DNA of 64,000 nucleotides from Bacteroidia bacterium (GTDB lineage Bacteria > Bacteroidota > Bacteroidia > JADZBD01), in assembly GCA_020852255.1 (NCBI GenBank), contig JADZBD010000009.1, positions 1 to 64,000 on the forward strand. The letters run 5' to 3'. Under the pieces are notes generated by a model, which saw only the letters and a list, made by a program, of their open reading frames with translations, had not been told where the DNA came from and searched no databases. Within the stretch, counting starts at the first letter, position 1, and every line of letters begins with the position of its first letter. Positions 27,117 to 35,926 of this stretch are shown piece by piece. A program made the position numbers and the translations under genes.

Positions 27117-30100
27117 ATGAGGACCCTCTTTCTTTCCTTTCTCACCTTTATCATACCGGTTGTTGTCTGCGCCCAGTCCGGCTCTTCCTTCCGGTCCGCT
27201 TCCAACCCTCACTATTGGAAAAACAGAAAGCCGTTTGAAGGTTACTGGCAACAGGATATACATTACAATATAGACGCCCGGGTGGACGAGCAAACAGATG
27301 TTATTGAAGGGAAACTCATTTTAACCTACTGGAACAATTCGCCCGATGAACTGAAATCGGTTTATTTTCACCTGTATCAGAATGCCTTTACCCGCGGCTC
27401 CTATTACGAATCCCTTAACAAGGGAAATAATATTCAGCCAAAATTCGGAGTATATGAGGACAAAGGACTCGGCACAGAGATAAAGCGGCTGGAGTCAGAA
27501 GGTAAAGCACTCAACAGCAAACTTGACAATACAATTCTGAAAGTGGAATTGCCCCGAACGCTGGCATCCGGTGATTCCATCGTTATTGAGGTGGATTTCA
27601 ATACCTATTTTCAGAACAACACGGCCATGCGCCGCCGCATGAAAATGTTCAACGCCTACGGGTATAAGCATTATGATGGCGTGCACTGGTATCCGCGCGT
27701 GTGTGTGTATGACCGCAAACTGGGCTGGGATCTCGAGCAGCACCTTGAAAAAGAATTCTATGGTGATTTCGGGAGTTATGATGTAAGCCTGGATCTGGCA
27801 AATAATTTTGTATTGGACGCCACCGGTGTTTTACAGAATCCCGACGAAGTGCTGCCAAAGTCATTACGGGATTCACTTGATATCAAACGATTCGCCAACA
27901 AACCCATGTACTCACCACCTTCCGTGATTACAAAATACAAACCCGGAATAAGGAAAGTCTGGAAATTTAAAGCAGTGAACGTGCATGATTTTGCCTGGAC
28001 CGCCGACCCTACCTACCGGATAGGCGAAGCCGACTGGATGGGAATAAAAATTATCGCTCTCTGCCAGGAGCCGCACGCATCGCGCTGGCAAAATGCCGCC
28101 TCCTTTACTGCTGATGTGATCAGAATATATTCCACTGACTTTGGCATGTATGTTTATCCGAAAATGATCGTAGCAGACGCGCGCGACGGAATGGAGTATC
28201 CCATGTTAACGCTGGACGGCGGCGAGGATCCGGGGTACCGTGACCTGATTGCCCATGAGGTGGGACATAACTGGTTCTTTGGTATGATCGGAACAAACGA
28301 AACCTACCGTGCCGCACTGGATGAAGGTTTCACCCAGTTTCTTACCTGCTGGGCTATGGAAAAGATTGACGGCCTTTACCGGGTTCAAAACCTTCCAAAA
28401 AACAAATACGTTCAGCGGCACCGTAAACCCGATCTTATTCGCAACAGTGAGGTTTACGCCGGATACCTTTTTGACTTCGAATACCGGGATGAAGTAGTTC
28501 TGAACACCCAGTCATCCATGTTTGGAACAGCCATGCGCCACGGAGGCGGATATCGCCAGGTGTACACGAAAACCGCTACTATGCTCTATAATCTGCAGTA
28601 TGTGCTCGGTGATGAACTGTTCCTGAAAGCGATGCAGAATTATTTCGATGACTGGAAAATATGCCACCCGTACTGGGAGGATTTCAAAGCTTCCGTAACA
28701 CGCACTGCCGGAACAGACCTCAGCTGGTTCTTCGACCAGTGGTTTGACACGCCAAAGACCCTTGATTACGGCATTACTTCCCTTAAGAAAGGAAAAGAGA
28801 AAGGCGAATATCAGATCACTTTCGTAAGAAAAGGGGATATGCAAATGCCCATTGATTTTGCAGTAGTGCTGGACAACGACAGCCTTGTGCATTTCCATAT
28901 CCCAAACACTGACTTTATCAAAGAAACCAAGGCCCTGGTACTCCCGAAATGGTACGGATGGATGAGAATTAACCCGGAATATACGGCCACCATCAAAGTG
29001 ACCGGAAAAGTGAAGGATGTACTGATTGATCCCACTCATCGTTTAGCAGACATCTGGATGCTGGACAACAGCAAGAAGTTTCCACTGAGTTATATGTCAG
29101 ATTCCAGAATATATAACATGCCGGACTGGAAATCGTATGAACTCCGCTCCCGGCCTGAAATATGGTACAACGGCTTCGATGGTGTAAAGGCCGGTTTGCA
29201 TTTCAACGGATCCTATATGGGACGCTATCGAAAGTTTGAATCTACCATCTGGTTCAATACCCAGTTCGGTCAGATGACGTTCGACAGTACCGTACACGAG
29301 AACGATTTTGACAACATATCCTTCCGATTTCATTACAGCACCCCAACGGAAAAAATATCTAAAAACTCTTCTGCCTCCTTCACTATCCATCTCCTCGACG
29401 GGCTCAATATGTACCAGGCAGGCTTTGTAAAGAAAGATAGGAAAAATGTAAATACGTATTATGCCTCCTATAAATCGATGATCCGCTACGCTGAATCCGA
29501 TCTGACCTACCTGCTGAACAAGGAATGGCTTCCAAATATGCTGAATAATACGGTTACCCTTGGTATGGAACATCCCTACGATTACACAGGAGGTAACGGA
29601 ACTATTCATCTCAGTTTGCGTTCTTCCACACTCATGAGTGATTTCAATTCGGCTGCTGCTAACCTAACGGTGATGAACCGAAACAAGCTGGGGAAAAAAA
29701 TCAATCTCAACACGCGGGTTGCCGTACGTTATAGTACCGGCACACAGGCCCCCGAATCGGAATTGTATCTTGCCGGCGCTTCACCGGAGGAGATGATGGA
29801 CAATAAATTCACACGCTCCATCGGCTTCTTCCCTTCTGAGTGGGCCGGTTACGGTGGGGATCTGAATCATTTTCATCACGGCGGCGGACTTAACCTCAGG
29901 GGATACGCGGGGTATCTTGCTCCCGAAGAAACAGGAAACGGTGGGGTGGTTCACTCCTACCGCGGCCATTCAGGCGCTTCGGTAAACGCAGAGCTGGAAT
30001 TTGACAATCTTTTCCGGGGTAAGGGCATTCCGAAATTCTTTCGCCGGAAATTGGGAAGATGGAAATTTGCCAATGCCATGCGTAATACTTTCCGGATCAA

Positions 30101-30347
30101 CACGTATCTTTTTGGTGACGCCGGTGTGATCTCTTACTCCGCTCCCGGAGAAAACCTGATGCTCACTGACCTGCGTGCAGATGCAGGCCTTGGAATTGCT
30201 CTTACAATCAAGAAGTGGGCTTTTCTGGAAACAGTTGATCCGTTAACGATCCGGTTCGACATGCCTCTATTTCTTAATCGTATCCCTTATACAGAAACCG
30301 ACTACTTCGCGTTCCGGTGGGTGCTGGGCGTGAACAGGGCTTTTTAA
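27117..30347 (+). CDS. M1-family metallopeptidase with barrel-like C-terminal extension
   Basis: This is a 1076-residue exported protein with a signal peptide at 1-20 (ends VVCAQ). Residues ~35-600 form an M1 aminopeptidase-type zinc peptidase: exopeptidase-like motif GMEYPMLTL, HEVGHNWFFG (ligands His380, His384; catalytic Glu381) and the third ligand Glu403 in ALDEGFTQ, giving exact HExxH-x18-E spacing. Residues ~660-1076 are strand-rich (GLHFNGSYMGRY, FRFHYSTP, GGGLNLRGYAGY, DAGLGIAL, FRWVLGVNRAF) and end in Phe. They resemble an Omp85/surface-antigen-like barrel. An outer-membrane anchored peptidase is therefore likely but inferred. A 248-residue TPR gene starts 11 nt downstream. Confidence 0.88.
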   Translation: MRTLFLSFLTFIIPVVVCAQSGSSFRSASNPHYWKNRKPFEGYWQQDIHYNIDARVDEQTDVIEGKLILTYWNNSPDELKSVYFHLYQNAFTRGSYYESLNKGNNIQPKFGVYEDKGLGTEIKRLESEGKALNSKLDNTILKVELPRTLASGDSIVIEVDFNTYFQNNTAMRRRMKMFNAYGYKHYDGVHWYPRVCVYDRKLGWDLEQHLEKEFYGDFGSYDVSLDLANNFVLDATGVLQNPDEVLPKSLRDSLDIKRFANKPMYSPPSVITKYKPGIRKVWKFKAVNVHDFAWTADPTYRIGEADWMGIKIIALCQEPHASRWQNAASFTADVIRIYSTDFGMYVYPKMIVADARDGMEYPMLTLDGGEDPGYRDLIAHEVGHNWFFGMIGTNETYRAALDEGFTQFLTCWAMEKIDGLYRVQNLPKNKYVQRHRKPDLIRNSEVYAGYLFDFEYRDEVVLNTQSSMFGTAMRHGGGYRQVYTKTATMLYNLQYVLGDELFLKAMQNYFDDWKICHPYWEDFKASVTRTAGTDLSWFFDQWFDTPKTLDYGITSLKKGKEKGEYQITFVRKGDMQMPIDFAVVLDNDSLVHFHIPNTDFIKETKALVLPKWYGWMRINPEYTATIKVTGKVKDVLIDPTHRLADIWMLDNSKKFPLSYMSDSRIYNMPDWKSYELRSRPEIWYNGFDGVKAGLHFNGSYMGRYRKFESTIWFNTQFGQMTFDSTVHENDFDNISFRFHYSTPTEKISKNSSASFTIHLLDGLNMYQAGFVKKDRKNVNTYYASYKSMIRYAESDLTYLLNKEWLPNMLNNTVTLGMEHPYDYTGGNGTIHLSLRSSTLMSDFNSAAANLTVMNRNKLGKKINLNTRVAVRYSTGTQAPESELYLAGASPEEMMDNKFTRSIGFFPSEWAGYGGDLNHFHHGGGLNLRGYAGYLAPEETGNGGVVHSYRGHSGASVNAELEFDNLFRGKGIPKFFRRKLGRWKFANAMRNTFRINTYLFGDAGVISYSAPGENLMLTDLRADAGLGIALTIKKWAFLETVDPLTIRFDMPLFLNRIPYTETDYFAFRWVLGVNRAF

Positions 30348-30358
30348 AACAAATACAC

Positions 30359-31105
30359 ATGAAAACCATTTCCCTGTTTCTTCTGATTCCCGTGTGGATG
30401 TTCAGTCAAACGAATGAAGAATTGTATAAACAAGGCCTTGATCACCGGAAAAACTACCGCGTCAAGGAGGGATATGATATTTTCTCCAGACTCATGAAGT
30501 CCGATTCGTCCAACAGCAATTACCTGGCATACGGAAGCTATTTCTATTCGAAAACAGGGATTGTACAGAAAACAGATGAAGAGAAGATCAAATACTACAA
30601 AAAGGCGGAATACCTTGCCAAAAAAGCCATCGCCCTGGATGAAAAGAACCCGGAAGCACATTATGCCTACGCCATGGCACTGGGTCGTATAAATGAAAAT
30701 GCAAGTTCGTCTGAAAAGATCAAAAATTCAAAACTGATCCGCAAAGAAGTTGACCGTACATTGGAACTGAATCCCAAGCATGCCGGAGCCTATCATATAC
30801 TGGGCCGCTGGCACAGAACGATTGCAGGTTTCAGCTCTATTGAAAAGGGAATGATCAATGCCTTTTTCGGAGGGGTTCCGCCCGGAGCAACATATGATGA
30901 TGCGGCAAAAGCCTTCCAGAATGCCATTGTCCATGAACCTGATTACATTCTACATGCCTATGAACTGGGGGTAACCTATAAGGAGATGAAGAAAAAAGAA
31001 TTCGCCAGGGCTATCCTCGAGAAAGCACAAAAAATGCCATTGAGGAATGAGGAGGACAAAGAAACCAAGGCAAAAGTAGACGCGCTACTCAAAGAGCTCA
31101 AATGA
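30359..31105 (+). CDS. Exported TPR-repeat protein
   Basis: This 248-residue periplasmic protein has a short signal peptide (MKTISLFLLIPVWMFSQ). Helical repeats follow: the segments KAEYLAKKAIALDEKNPEAH, VDRTLELNPKHAGAYHILGR and AFQNAIVHEPDYILHAYELG are tetratricopeptide-like and match the regulator-of-microtubule-dynamics-type TPR pattern. The ATG at 30359 is chosen because an upstream in-frame ATG at 30317 lies inside the peptidase gene and would hide the signal peptide. Probably co-transcribed with the M1 peptidase. Its 3' end overlaps the flippase gene by 21 bp. Confidence 0.8.
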   Translation: MKTISLFLLIPVWMFSQTNEELYKQGLDHRKNYRVKEGYDIFSRLMKSDSSNSNYLAYGSYFYSKTGIVQKTDEEKIKYYKKAEYLAKKAIALDEKNPEAHYAYAMALGRINENASSSEKIKNSKLIRKEVDRTLELNPKHAGAYHILGRWHRTIAGFSSIEKGMINAFFGGVPPGATYDDAAKAFQNAIVHEPDYILHAYELGVTYKEMKKKEFARAILEKAQKMPLRNEEDKETKAKVDALLKELK

Positions 31106-32587
31106 TCCTGCCTTTTTTCGAAGGATATCCACCAATTTTTTCAGCTCCGGAACCACTCCACTGAACCACAGGACCGGAAGATACACCGCGCTGACTACAA
31201 CAGATCTCAGTGCCATATCAATGTATTTATTTTCCATTTCCGGTATCAGGTAATTGACCCCAAGAGCGGCTGCCAGCGCGAACAAAACTACCGGGACAAA
31301 TTTTCCCAGGGGCTGGAGACCGAAGCCTGCCCAAATGATCACATACTTCATAATATTATAAAAAGAGAAAGTAGTTGCCGTGGCGATCGCAGCGCCCGTT
31401 ATACCGAATCGCGGGATCAGTACATAATTCAACACCAGTGTTAAAATCACCATTCCCAGCACCAGCAGGCTGCCGGTAATATAATACCGGGAATAGAAAA
31501 TGATGGAATTATTAAGCCCGGTCATCATATTGAAAAAGGCTGATCCTGCCATGATAATTACCACCGTTTCTCCGCCGGTGTATTTTTCTCCGATCAGTTG
31601 CAACAGTGCATGGATGTTCACCACCACTCCGAGCAGCAGTAATCCTCCAATAGCGCTCAGGAGTCGCGCTGATTTGTAATAAACGCCCCGTACCAGCGTC
31701 ATATCTCCATGATGCAGCGCATGTGATACTTTCGAATCAGCGATTTTTGACAAGGCATTCGAGGGAACTTCCACGATGGTGCCTATCGTAGCCGCAATCG
31801 TATACACTGCCACTTCCTCCAGCGGGATGCCACCGCTGAGATCCGAGCCAACCATTACTACATCTACCTGCCGGAGTGAACGGCTTGCCAGGGTAGCTAA
31901 AGCAATAACAAATGTAAAGTTCCTGATTTCCTTCCAGTTTTGCTTCCTCATGTAGGCCCAGTCGATTTTTCCGGAAATTCTGTCTTCCTTCCTCAGGTAA
32001 ACAAAAAGGATCAGGAACTGAATCGCATACATGAACGAAAAAAGTACTATGAAGGTGTGAAAGTCGATCCAATGCAGAAAATACATTCCCAGAATCACCA
32101 CCTGATATAACCGGCCAAAAATTTCATCCAGAAATGCCGGCACTGTACTTTTAAAAATGATGAATGCGTATGCGTTCATCATACTTATCAGACCCGCAAA
32201 CAAGGTCATTGGGAAAATATACATGAAATACTCAACAAACAGAGGTGACTTGCTGTATCCTTCAAAGAGTTCATGCCGGAAAATAAACAACCCAGATGCA
32301 AAAAGCATGAAACTGGCAAGTATCGTCAGGAATATCAGGTTTATAAAACCGTAATTCCCCGTTTCACGGTTGCGAAACTGCGGAAAGAAACGGATCACCA
32401 CGCCGTTCAGTCCCAAAGGAAATATTGTACCGAAAATGATGGAAACAGAAAACAGCATACGCGTAAGTCCAAGCTCTTCCGGCGTCAGGAATCTTGGCTG
32501 GAGGATCAGGATATTCACGAACCCCACCATCACGCCGAGGTAGGCGAAAGCGGTGTTGAATAATCCCTGTTTTTGTATAGAACTCAC
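31085..32587 (-). CDS. Wzx-like polysaccharide flippase
   Basis: This 500-residue inner-membrane protein with about 12-14 hydrophobic helices belongs to the MOP/MATE-like oligosaccharide flippase family. It would flip lipid-linked glycan units across the inner membrane. Family-like features are the N-terminal GLFNTAFAYLGVMVGFVNIL, QPRFLTPEELGLTR in the first loop, and FGITGAAIATATTFSFYN near the C-terminus. It starts at GTG 32587, 13 nt after the FkbM methyltransferase, and ends the three-gene unit 34054-31085. The glycan moved is unknown. Confidence 0.87.
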   Translation of the reverse strand: MSSIQKQGLFNTAFAYLGVMVGFVNILILQPRFLTPEELGLTRMLFSVSIIFGTIFPLGLNGVVIRFFPQFRNRETGNYGFINLIFLTILASFMLFASGLFIFRHELFEGYSKSPLFVEYFMYIFPMTLFAGLISMMNAYAFIIFKSTVPAFLDEIFGRLYQVVILGMYFLHWIDFHTFIVLFSFMYAIQFLILFVYLRKEDRISGKIDWAYMRKQNWKEIRNFTFVIALATLASRSLRQVDVVMVGSDLSGGIPLEEVAVYTIAATIGTIVEVPSNALSKIADSKVSHALHHGDMTLVRGVYYKSARLLSAIGGLLLLGVVVNIHALLQLIGEKYTGGETVVIIMAGSAFFNMMTGLNNSIIFYSRYYITGSLLVLGMVILTLVLNYVLIPRFGITGAAIATATTFSFYNIMKYVIIWAGFGLQPLGKFVPVVLFALAAALGVNYLIPEMENKYIDMALRSVVVSAVYLPVLWFSGVVPELKKLVDILRKKAGSFELFE

Positions 32588-32600
32588 GTTAGTATAACGA

Positions 32601-33371
32601 TCAGACCCGAATGATATTTTTAAAGCGGGATGAGCGGTCAGGGTGCATGAAGATCAGGTCTCCCTCATAATGGGTGGCCTCGCCCTGCATGAGCGGGTGC
32701 AGACAATCCTGCTTTGAGCCAAACACCCTGTAACCCAATTCCTGAAAAAAACCGATCATCTTTGTGCGGTTCGTTCCGGAAGTTTCAAGCTGTACCACCG
32801 GATGGAATTTGCGAAGCACGTCGGTAAGGAGGGGGATAATATGCTCCTCGTAGCCTTCCACATCACATTTAATAAAATCCAGCCGCTGAAGCGATCCGAA
32901 CAGATCCATTGGGTGTTTCATCGTAGCTTTAAAAACCATTGTTTGCCCATCCTTTTCACCTTCCTTCAGAACATGCGTTAGTCCGTGCCGGAAATTCCGG
33001 TGTCCGGAAGGAATACCCATTTCGATTTCCCTGCCTGATTCCTCGCCGAGGGCGAAGGGAAGAATTTCCACATTCGTGCGGAAACCCACATTTCTCAAGA
33101 GTACCTCGCGGAACAGTGCCACAGGCTCCACCGCCCAAACCTTACCGGAGCTTCCCACACGATCAGAGAACAACACGGTATAATACCCCAGATTCGCCCC
33201 TATGTCAATCACATGATCCCCTTCCGATACCAGATGATCCACAAGATAATGATTAAAAAACGCGGGCTGCCCTTTTAGCCATCCGTGTTTCAACAGAAAG
33301 AAGAACGTTTTGCTGACCACGCGCAGGTAACGGGCGGGACCCAACAGACCATAAAGGCCGCGCTTGATCAT
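32601..33371 (-). CDS. FkbM-family methyltransferase
   Basis: This 256-residue SAM-dependent methyltransferase is of the FkbM type often found in surface-glycan loci, where it O-methylates sugars. The SAM-binding motif I is VIDIGANLGYYTVLFSD, followed by acidic VWAVEPV. The FkbM hallmark DFIKCDVEGYE lies near residue 165, and IMPxxxxL-like HIIPLLTD follows. ATG 33371 overlaps the stop of the upstream reductase (33368-33371). The substrate is unknown; the neighbours suggest a sugar. Confidence 0.9.
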   Translation of the reverse strand: MIKRGLYGLLGPARYLRVVSKTFFFLLKHGWLKGQPAFFNHYLVDHLVSEGDHVIDIGANLGYYTVLFSDRVGSSGKVWAVEPVALFREVLLRNVGFRTNVEILPFALGEESGREIEMGIPSGHRNFRHGLTHVLKEGEKDGQTMVFKATMKHPMDLFGSLQRLDFIKCDVEGYEEHIIPLLTDVLRKFHPVVQLETSGTNRTKMIGFFQELGYRVFGSKQDCLHPLMQGEATHYEGDLIFMHPDRSSRFKNIIRV

Positions 33372-34054
33372 CTGCCGCTTATGTATTTAGTTAAAATCGT
33401 TCTGTTCAGGTCCGTTCTCCCGAAATAGGACTTGAATCGTGCATCGGTACGGATATAAGAATTATCAACACTCACACAGCCGCCGGTATCTGCCAGCGCA
33501 TAATCGCCCTTTTTGTTCATGAGTTCCTCCAGCAGGCGTACGATCTCTGTAACCTTAGTCTGGTTATCAAAACAAATGTTGATGATATGATTATGTACCG
33601 ATTTGTCTTCGATTAGTACCTCCCCAATTTCCGCAATATCCTCAACCGACGCCAGGTGGCGGCACGCATTTGCCTGGAGAACGAAATGTCTGCCGCTCCG
33701 GATCGCATCGTATAAAAAATTAATAAGCGTATGCGGATTGTTTGTTTTCCCCACAAGTATAGGCAGTCGCAGGATCAGGAACCGCCCGGCGTGAGAACGA
33801 ATATATTCTTCAATTCTTTTTTTATGCTTCACGTAGGGAGACAATGCCTGTTCCGGATCAAGTACACTGGTTGTGCTGAAATATACGAAGAGGAAAGGTT
33901 TTTGAACGCATTCTTTCACCAGATCGAATTCCCGCTCGAAAGCCGGGGTCTCCCTGAGCATGGAATTCGATACACCGGACGCAAAAATCAGCACATTTTC
34001 ACTTTGGGCGTATCTGCTGAAAGCTCCGGCTAAAAGTCCACTTCCTATGATCAT
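33368..34054 (-). CDS. NAD(P)-dependent sugar-nucleotide epimerase/reductase-like protein
   Basis: This 228-residue short Rossmann-fold protein begins MIIGSGLLAGAF, a compact dinucleotide-binding turn, followed by FASGVSNS. A family-typical strand reads FVYFSTTSVLD, and YVKHKKRIEEYIR supplies the YxxxK catalytic pair. It is shorter than full epimerases (~300) but resembles the small NAD-dependent epimerase/dehydratase proteins of glycan clusters. It is the first gene of the minus-strand unit and shares a promoter region with the divergent glycosyltransferase at 34110. The exact reaction is not assignable. Confidence 0.78.
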   Translation of the reverse strand: MIIGSGLLAGAFSRYAQSENVLIFASGVSNSMLRETPAFEREFDLVKECVQKPFLFVYFSTTSVLDPEQALSPYVKHKKRIEEYIRSHAGRFLILRLPILVGKTNNPHTLINFLYDAIRSGRHFVLQANACRHLASVEDIAEIGEVLIEDKSVHNHIINICFDNQTKVTEIVRLLEELMNKKGDYALADTGGCVSVDNSYIRTDARFKSYFGRTDLNRTILTKYISGR

Positions 34055-34088
34055 TTGGTCTGGATTCCCTGTAAAAGTAATACTTTTG
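34054..34088 (+). promoter_or_regulatory. Promoter of the GT4 glycosyltransferase
   Basis: TTTG (34054-34057), 23 bp, TACTTTTG (34081-34088) matches both boxes fully, at the long end of allowed spacing. The start would be near 34093, which excludes upstream ATG codons and supports TTG 34110. The -33 box abuts the start codon of the divergent gene at 34054. Confidence 0.5.
34072..34079 (-). promoter_or_regulatory. -7 element of the divergent reductase gene
   Basis: TACTTTTA on the minus strand (7 of 8) would start transcription near 34068, leaving a ~13-nt leader to ATG 34054. It is one base away from the plus-strand -7 box. The two form the palindrome AAAAGTA-A-TACTTTT (34073-34087). Confidence 0.4.
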
Positions 34089-34109
34089 TTCTCTCACCCT
34101 CCTATCCCA

Positions 34110-35156
34110 TTGAAGAATAGGCTGATATATATCTTTCCCATTTCCATCTCCTTTATCAGGAATGATCGCGTTTTGCTGGAGAAGCATTTTGAAATAATAC
34201 CCTTCTCCTTTCAGCCGGTGGTCAAGTTCCTGACTCCGTTTGTACTGGTTCATCAATTCTTCTTTCTGCTTTGCAATATCAGGAAAACGGATGCTTTGGT
34301 ATGCTGGTTTGCCGGGTATCATAGCTACTTTCCCTCCCTTATTGGAAAGTGGTTCAAAAAGCCTGTACTGATTATTGCCGGCGGAGCGGACTGCGTTAAT
34401 TTTCCCGGCATTCATTACGGTAATTTTCAAAATGCCGGGATGCGTGCATTTACACGGGCTTCTTATCGCAAAGTTTCACACATCGCACCCGTTCATGAAT
34501 GGCTGATACAAAATCACTACACCTACGATCCACAGGTACCATCCGGACAAGGGTATGAATTGGTGTATCCCGGCGCCACCACAGCACATACAGTAATAAA
34601 GTTCGGGTACGACGGCGATAAATTCAAGCCCTGCGGTGAACGGCAACCCAACTCTTTTCTTACTGTTTCCCAAATGAATGCCAGTAACTTTTACCGAAAG
34701 GGCATTGATCTCTATTTCTCCATGGCACGGAAATTTCCGCACTGTACCTTTACCCTGGTGGGAAATAAAGAGGGAATGAATTATCCCGGATTACCGGAAA
34801 ATGTAAAAATTCTTCCATTTGTTGAATACGATAAATTACCGGAAGTATATTCGTCTCACGAATTCTACTACCAGGTTTCCATGTGTGAAGGATTTCCGAG
34901 TGCTCCCTGCGAGGCTATGCTTTGCGGATGCATTCCTATTGTCTCGAACGTAGCCGCATTACCCGAGATTGCAGGTGATACCGGCTTTATATTAACCCAC
35001 CGGGACGAGCAGGAACTGGAAAAACTTTTCCATAAAGCACTTGCATCGGATAAAATCTCTTTGAGTAAAAAGGCCCGGGAACGGATTCTGCATCTATATC
35101 CTCCATCCGAACGCCAGAAACTGATCACGCTGATAAAAGACCTTATCAGGATCTAA
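34110..35156 (+). CDS. GT4-family glycosyltransferase
   Basis: This 348-residue enzyme would transfer a sugar from a nucleotide donor in surface-polysaccharide synthesis. The N-domain shows the short strand RLIYIFPIS and the helix IRNDRVLLEKHFE. The C-terminal GT-B half has the group-1 EX7E motif CEGFPSAPCE (Glu260, Glu268) followed by GCIPIVSN. A TTG start at 34110 is preferred: a matching promoter lies at 34054-34088 and the resulting N-terminus fits the family. In-frame ATGs at 33960 and 34047 lie upstream of the predicted transcription start and inside the divergent gene's region. It is the only plus-strand gene in the glycan block. The acceptor is unknown. Confidence 0.82.
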   Translation: MKNRLIYIFPISISFIRNDRVLLEKHFEIIPFSFQPVVKFLTPFVLVHQFFFLLCNIRKTDALVCWFAGYHSYFPSLIGKWFKKPVLIIAGGADCVNFPGIHYGNFQNAGMRAFTRASYRKVSHIAPVHEWLIQNHYTYDPQVPSGQGYELVYPGATTAHTVIKFGYDGDKFKPCGERQPNSFLTVSQMNASNFYRKGIDLYFSMARKFPHCTFTLVGNKEGMNYPGLPENVKILPFVEYDKLPEVYSSHEFYYQVSMCEGFPSAPCEAMLCGCIPIVSNVAALPEIAGDTGFILTHRDEQELEKLFHKALASDKISLSKKARERILHLYPPSERQKLITLIKDLIRI

Positions 35157-35926
35157 CTCATCTTCTGGTGCATTCTTACAGTGTAATTCACCCGGGAAAG
35201 CAAAGGATACACTCCCTCTTTCCGGAAATACTCATCCACTGCCTCTCTCGCACCCTTCCAGTGTCCGTAATCGTCGAGCAGAAGAATTCCGCTTTTTGCA
35301 AGAAGGGGATACAGGTGTTTCATTTCATGCGCCGTGGACTCATACCAATCCGTATCCAGCCTGAGAAGAGAAATACCTGAAGGCCTCTGCGCCGGAATAG
35401 TATCTTCTACTTTACCCTTTACAAAGACCAGATTCTCCTCCGGATATCCTGTAGAAATCAAATTCGTTTTAACCTCCTCCATCGGACTATAGCACCATAC
35501 ATTCTTTTCTGCCCCTTTCTCCTGTGAATCCAGTAAAGCTCCCGCATCCGCTCCACGAAAGTCAACATCTCTGGCTGTGGGTTCCGACATGCCTTCATAG
35601 GTGTCATACAGCCAGAGTTTGCGGTGCGACTGTCCTTCCTGCAGGAGTACAAGTGCCATCATCATGGCGCTTCCTCCCTTCCATACACCGCATTCCACCA
35701 TATCCCCGGGGATATTGTTCCGGCAAACATACTGTGTTGCTGAATAAAGCGCATAGAGTGCATCCGGTCTTGTATACGTCAGCGCAGTGCATTTTTTAAA
35801 AAAATTTCTGAATGCCGGTTCTGCAATGTCCGCCGGCAAACCGTCCGGATCTGACCCCTCCCGCTTCGTAAGTGTGTAACCACGCGATTCAAGGAACCTT
35901 ACTATGCCCTTTTTAAATAGACTCAT
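35153..35926 (-). CDS. TylF/MycF-like O-methyltransferase
   Basis: This 257-residue SAM- and metal-dependent O-methyltransferase resembles macrocin O-methyltransferase TylF. Markers are GDMVECGVWKGGSAMMMA, LWLYDTYEGMSEPT, a metal-binding LLRLDTDWYEST and ILLDDYGHWKGAREAVDEYF with the conserved DD. These enzymes methylate sugar hydroxyls, matching the surrounding glycosyltransferases. Its start overlaps the stop of the methyltransferase upstream (35923-35926), and its 3' end overlaps the convergent GT4 gene by 4 bp. Confidence 0.9.
   Translation of the reverse strand: MSLFKKGIVRFLESRGYTLTKREGSDPDGLPADIAEPAFRNFFKKCTALTYTRPDALYALYSATQYVCRNNIPGDMVECGVWKGGSAMMMALVLLQEGQSHRKLWLYDTYEGMSEPTARDVDFRGADAGALLDSQEKGAEKNVWCYSPMEEVKTNLISTGYPEENLVFVKGKVEDTIPAQRPSGISLLRLDTDWYESTAHEMKHLYPLLAKSGILLLDDYGHWKGAREAVDEYFRKEGVYPLLSRVNYTVRMHQKMS

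Noticed and set aside
33960-34109. Longer ATG starts for the GT4 glycosyltransferase
   Set aside because: They lie upstream of or within the matching promoter and overlap the divergent reductase; the shorter TTG start fits the family.
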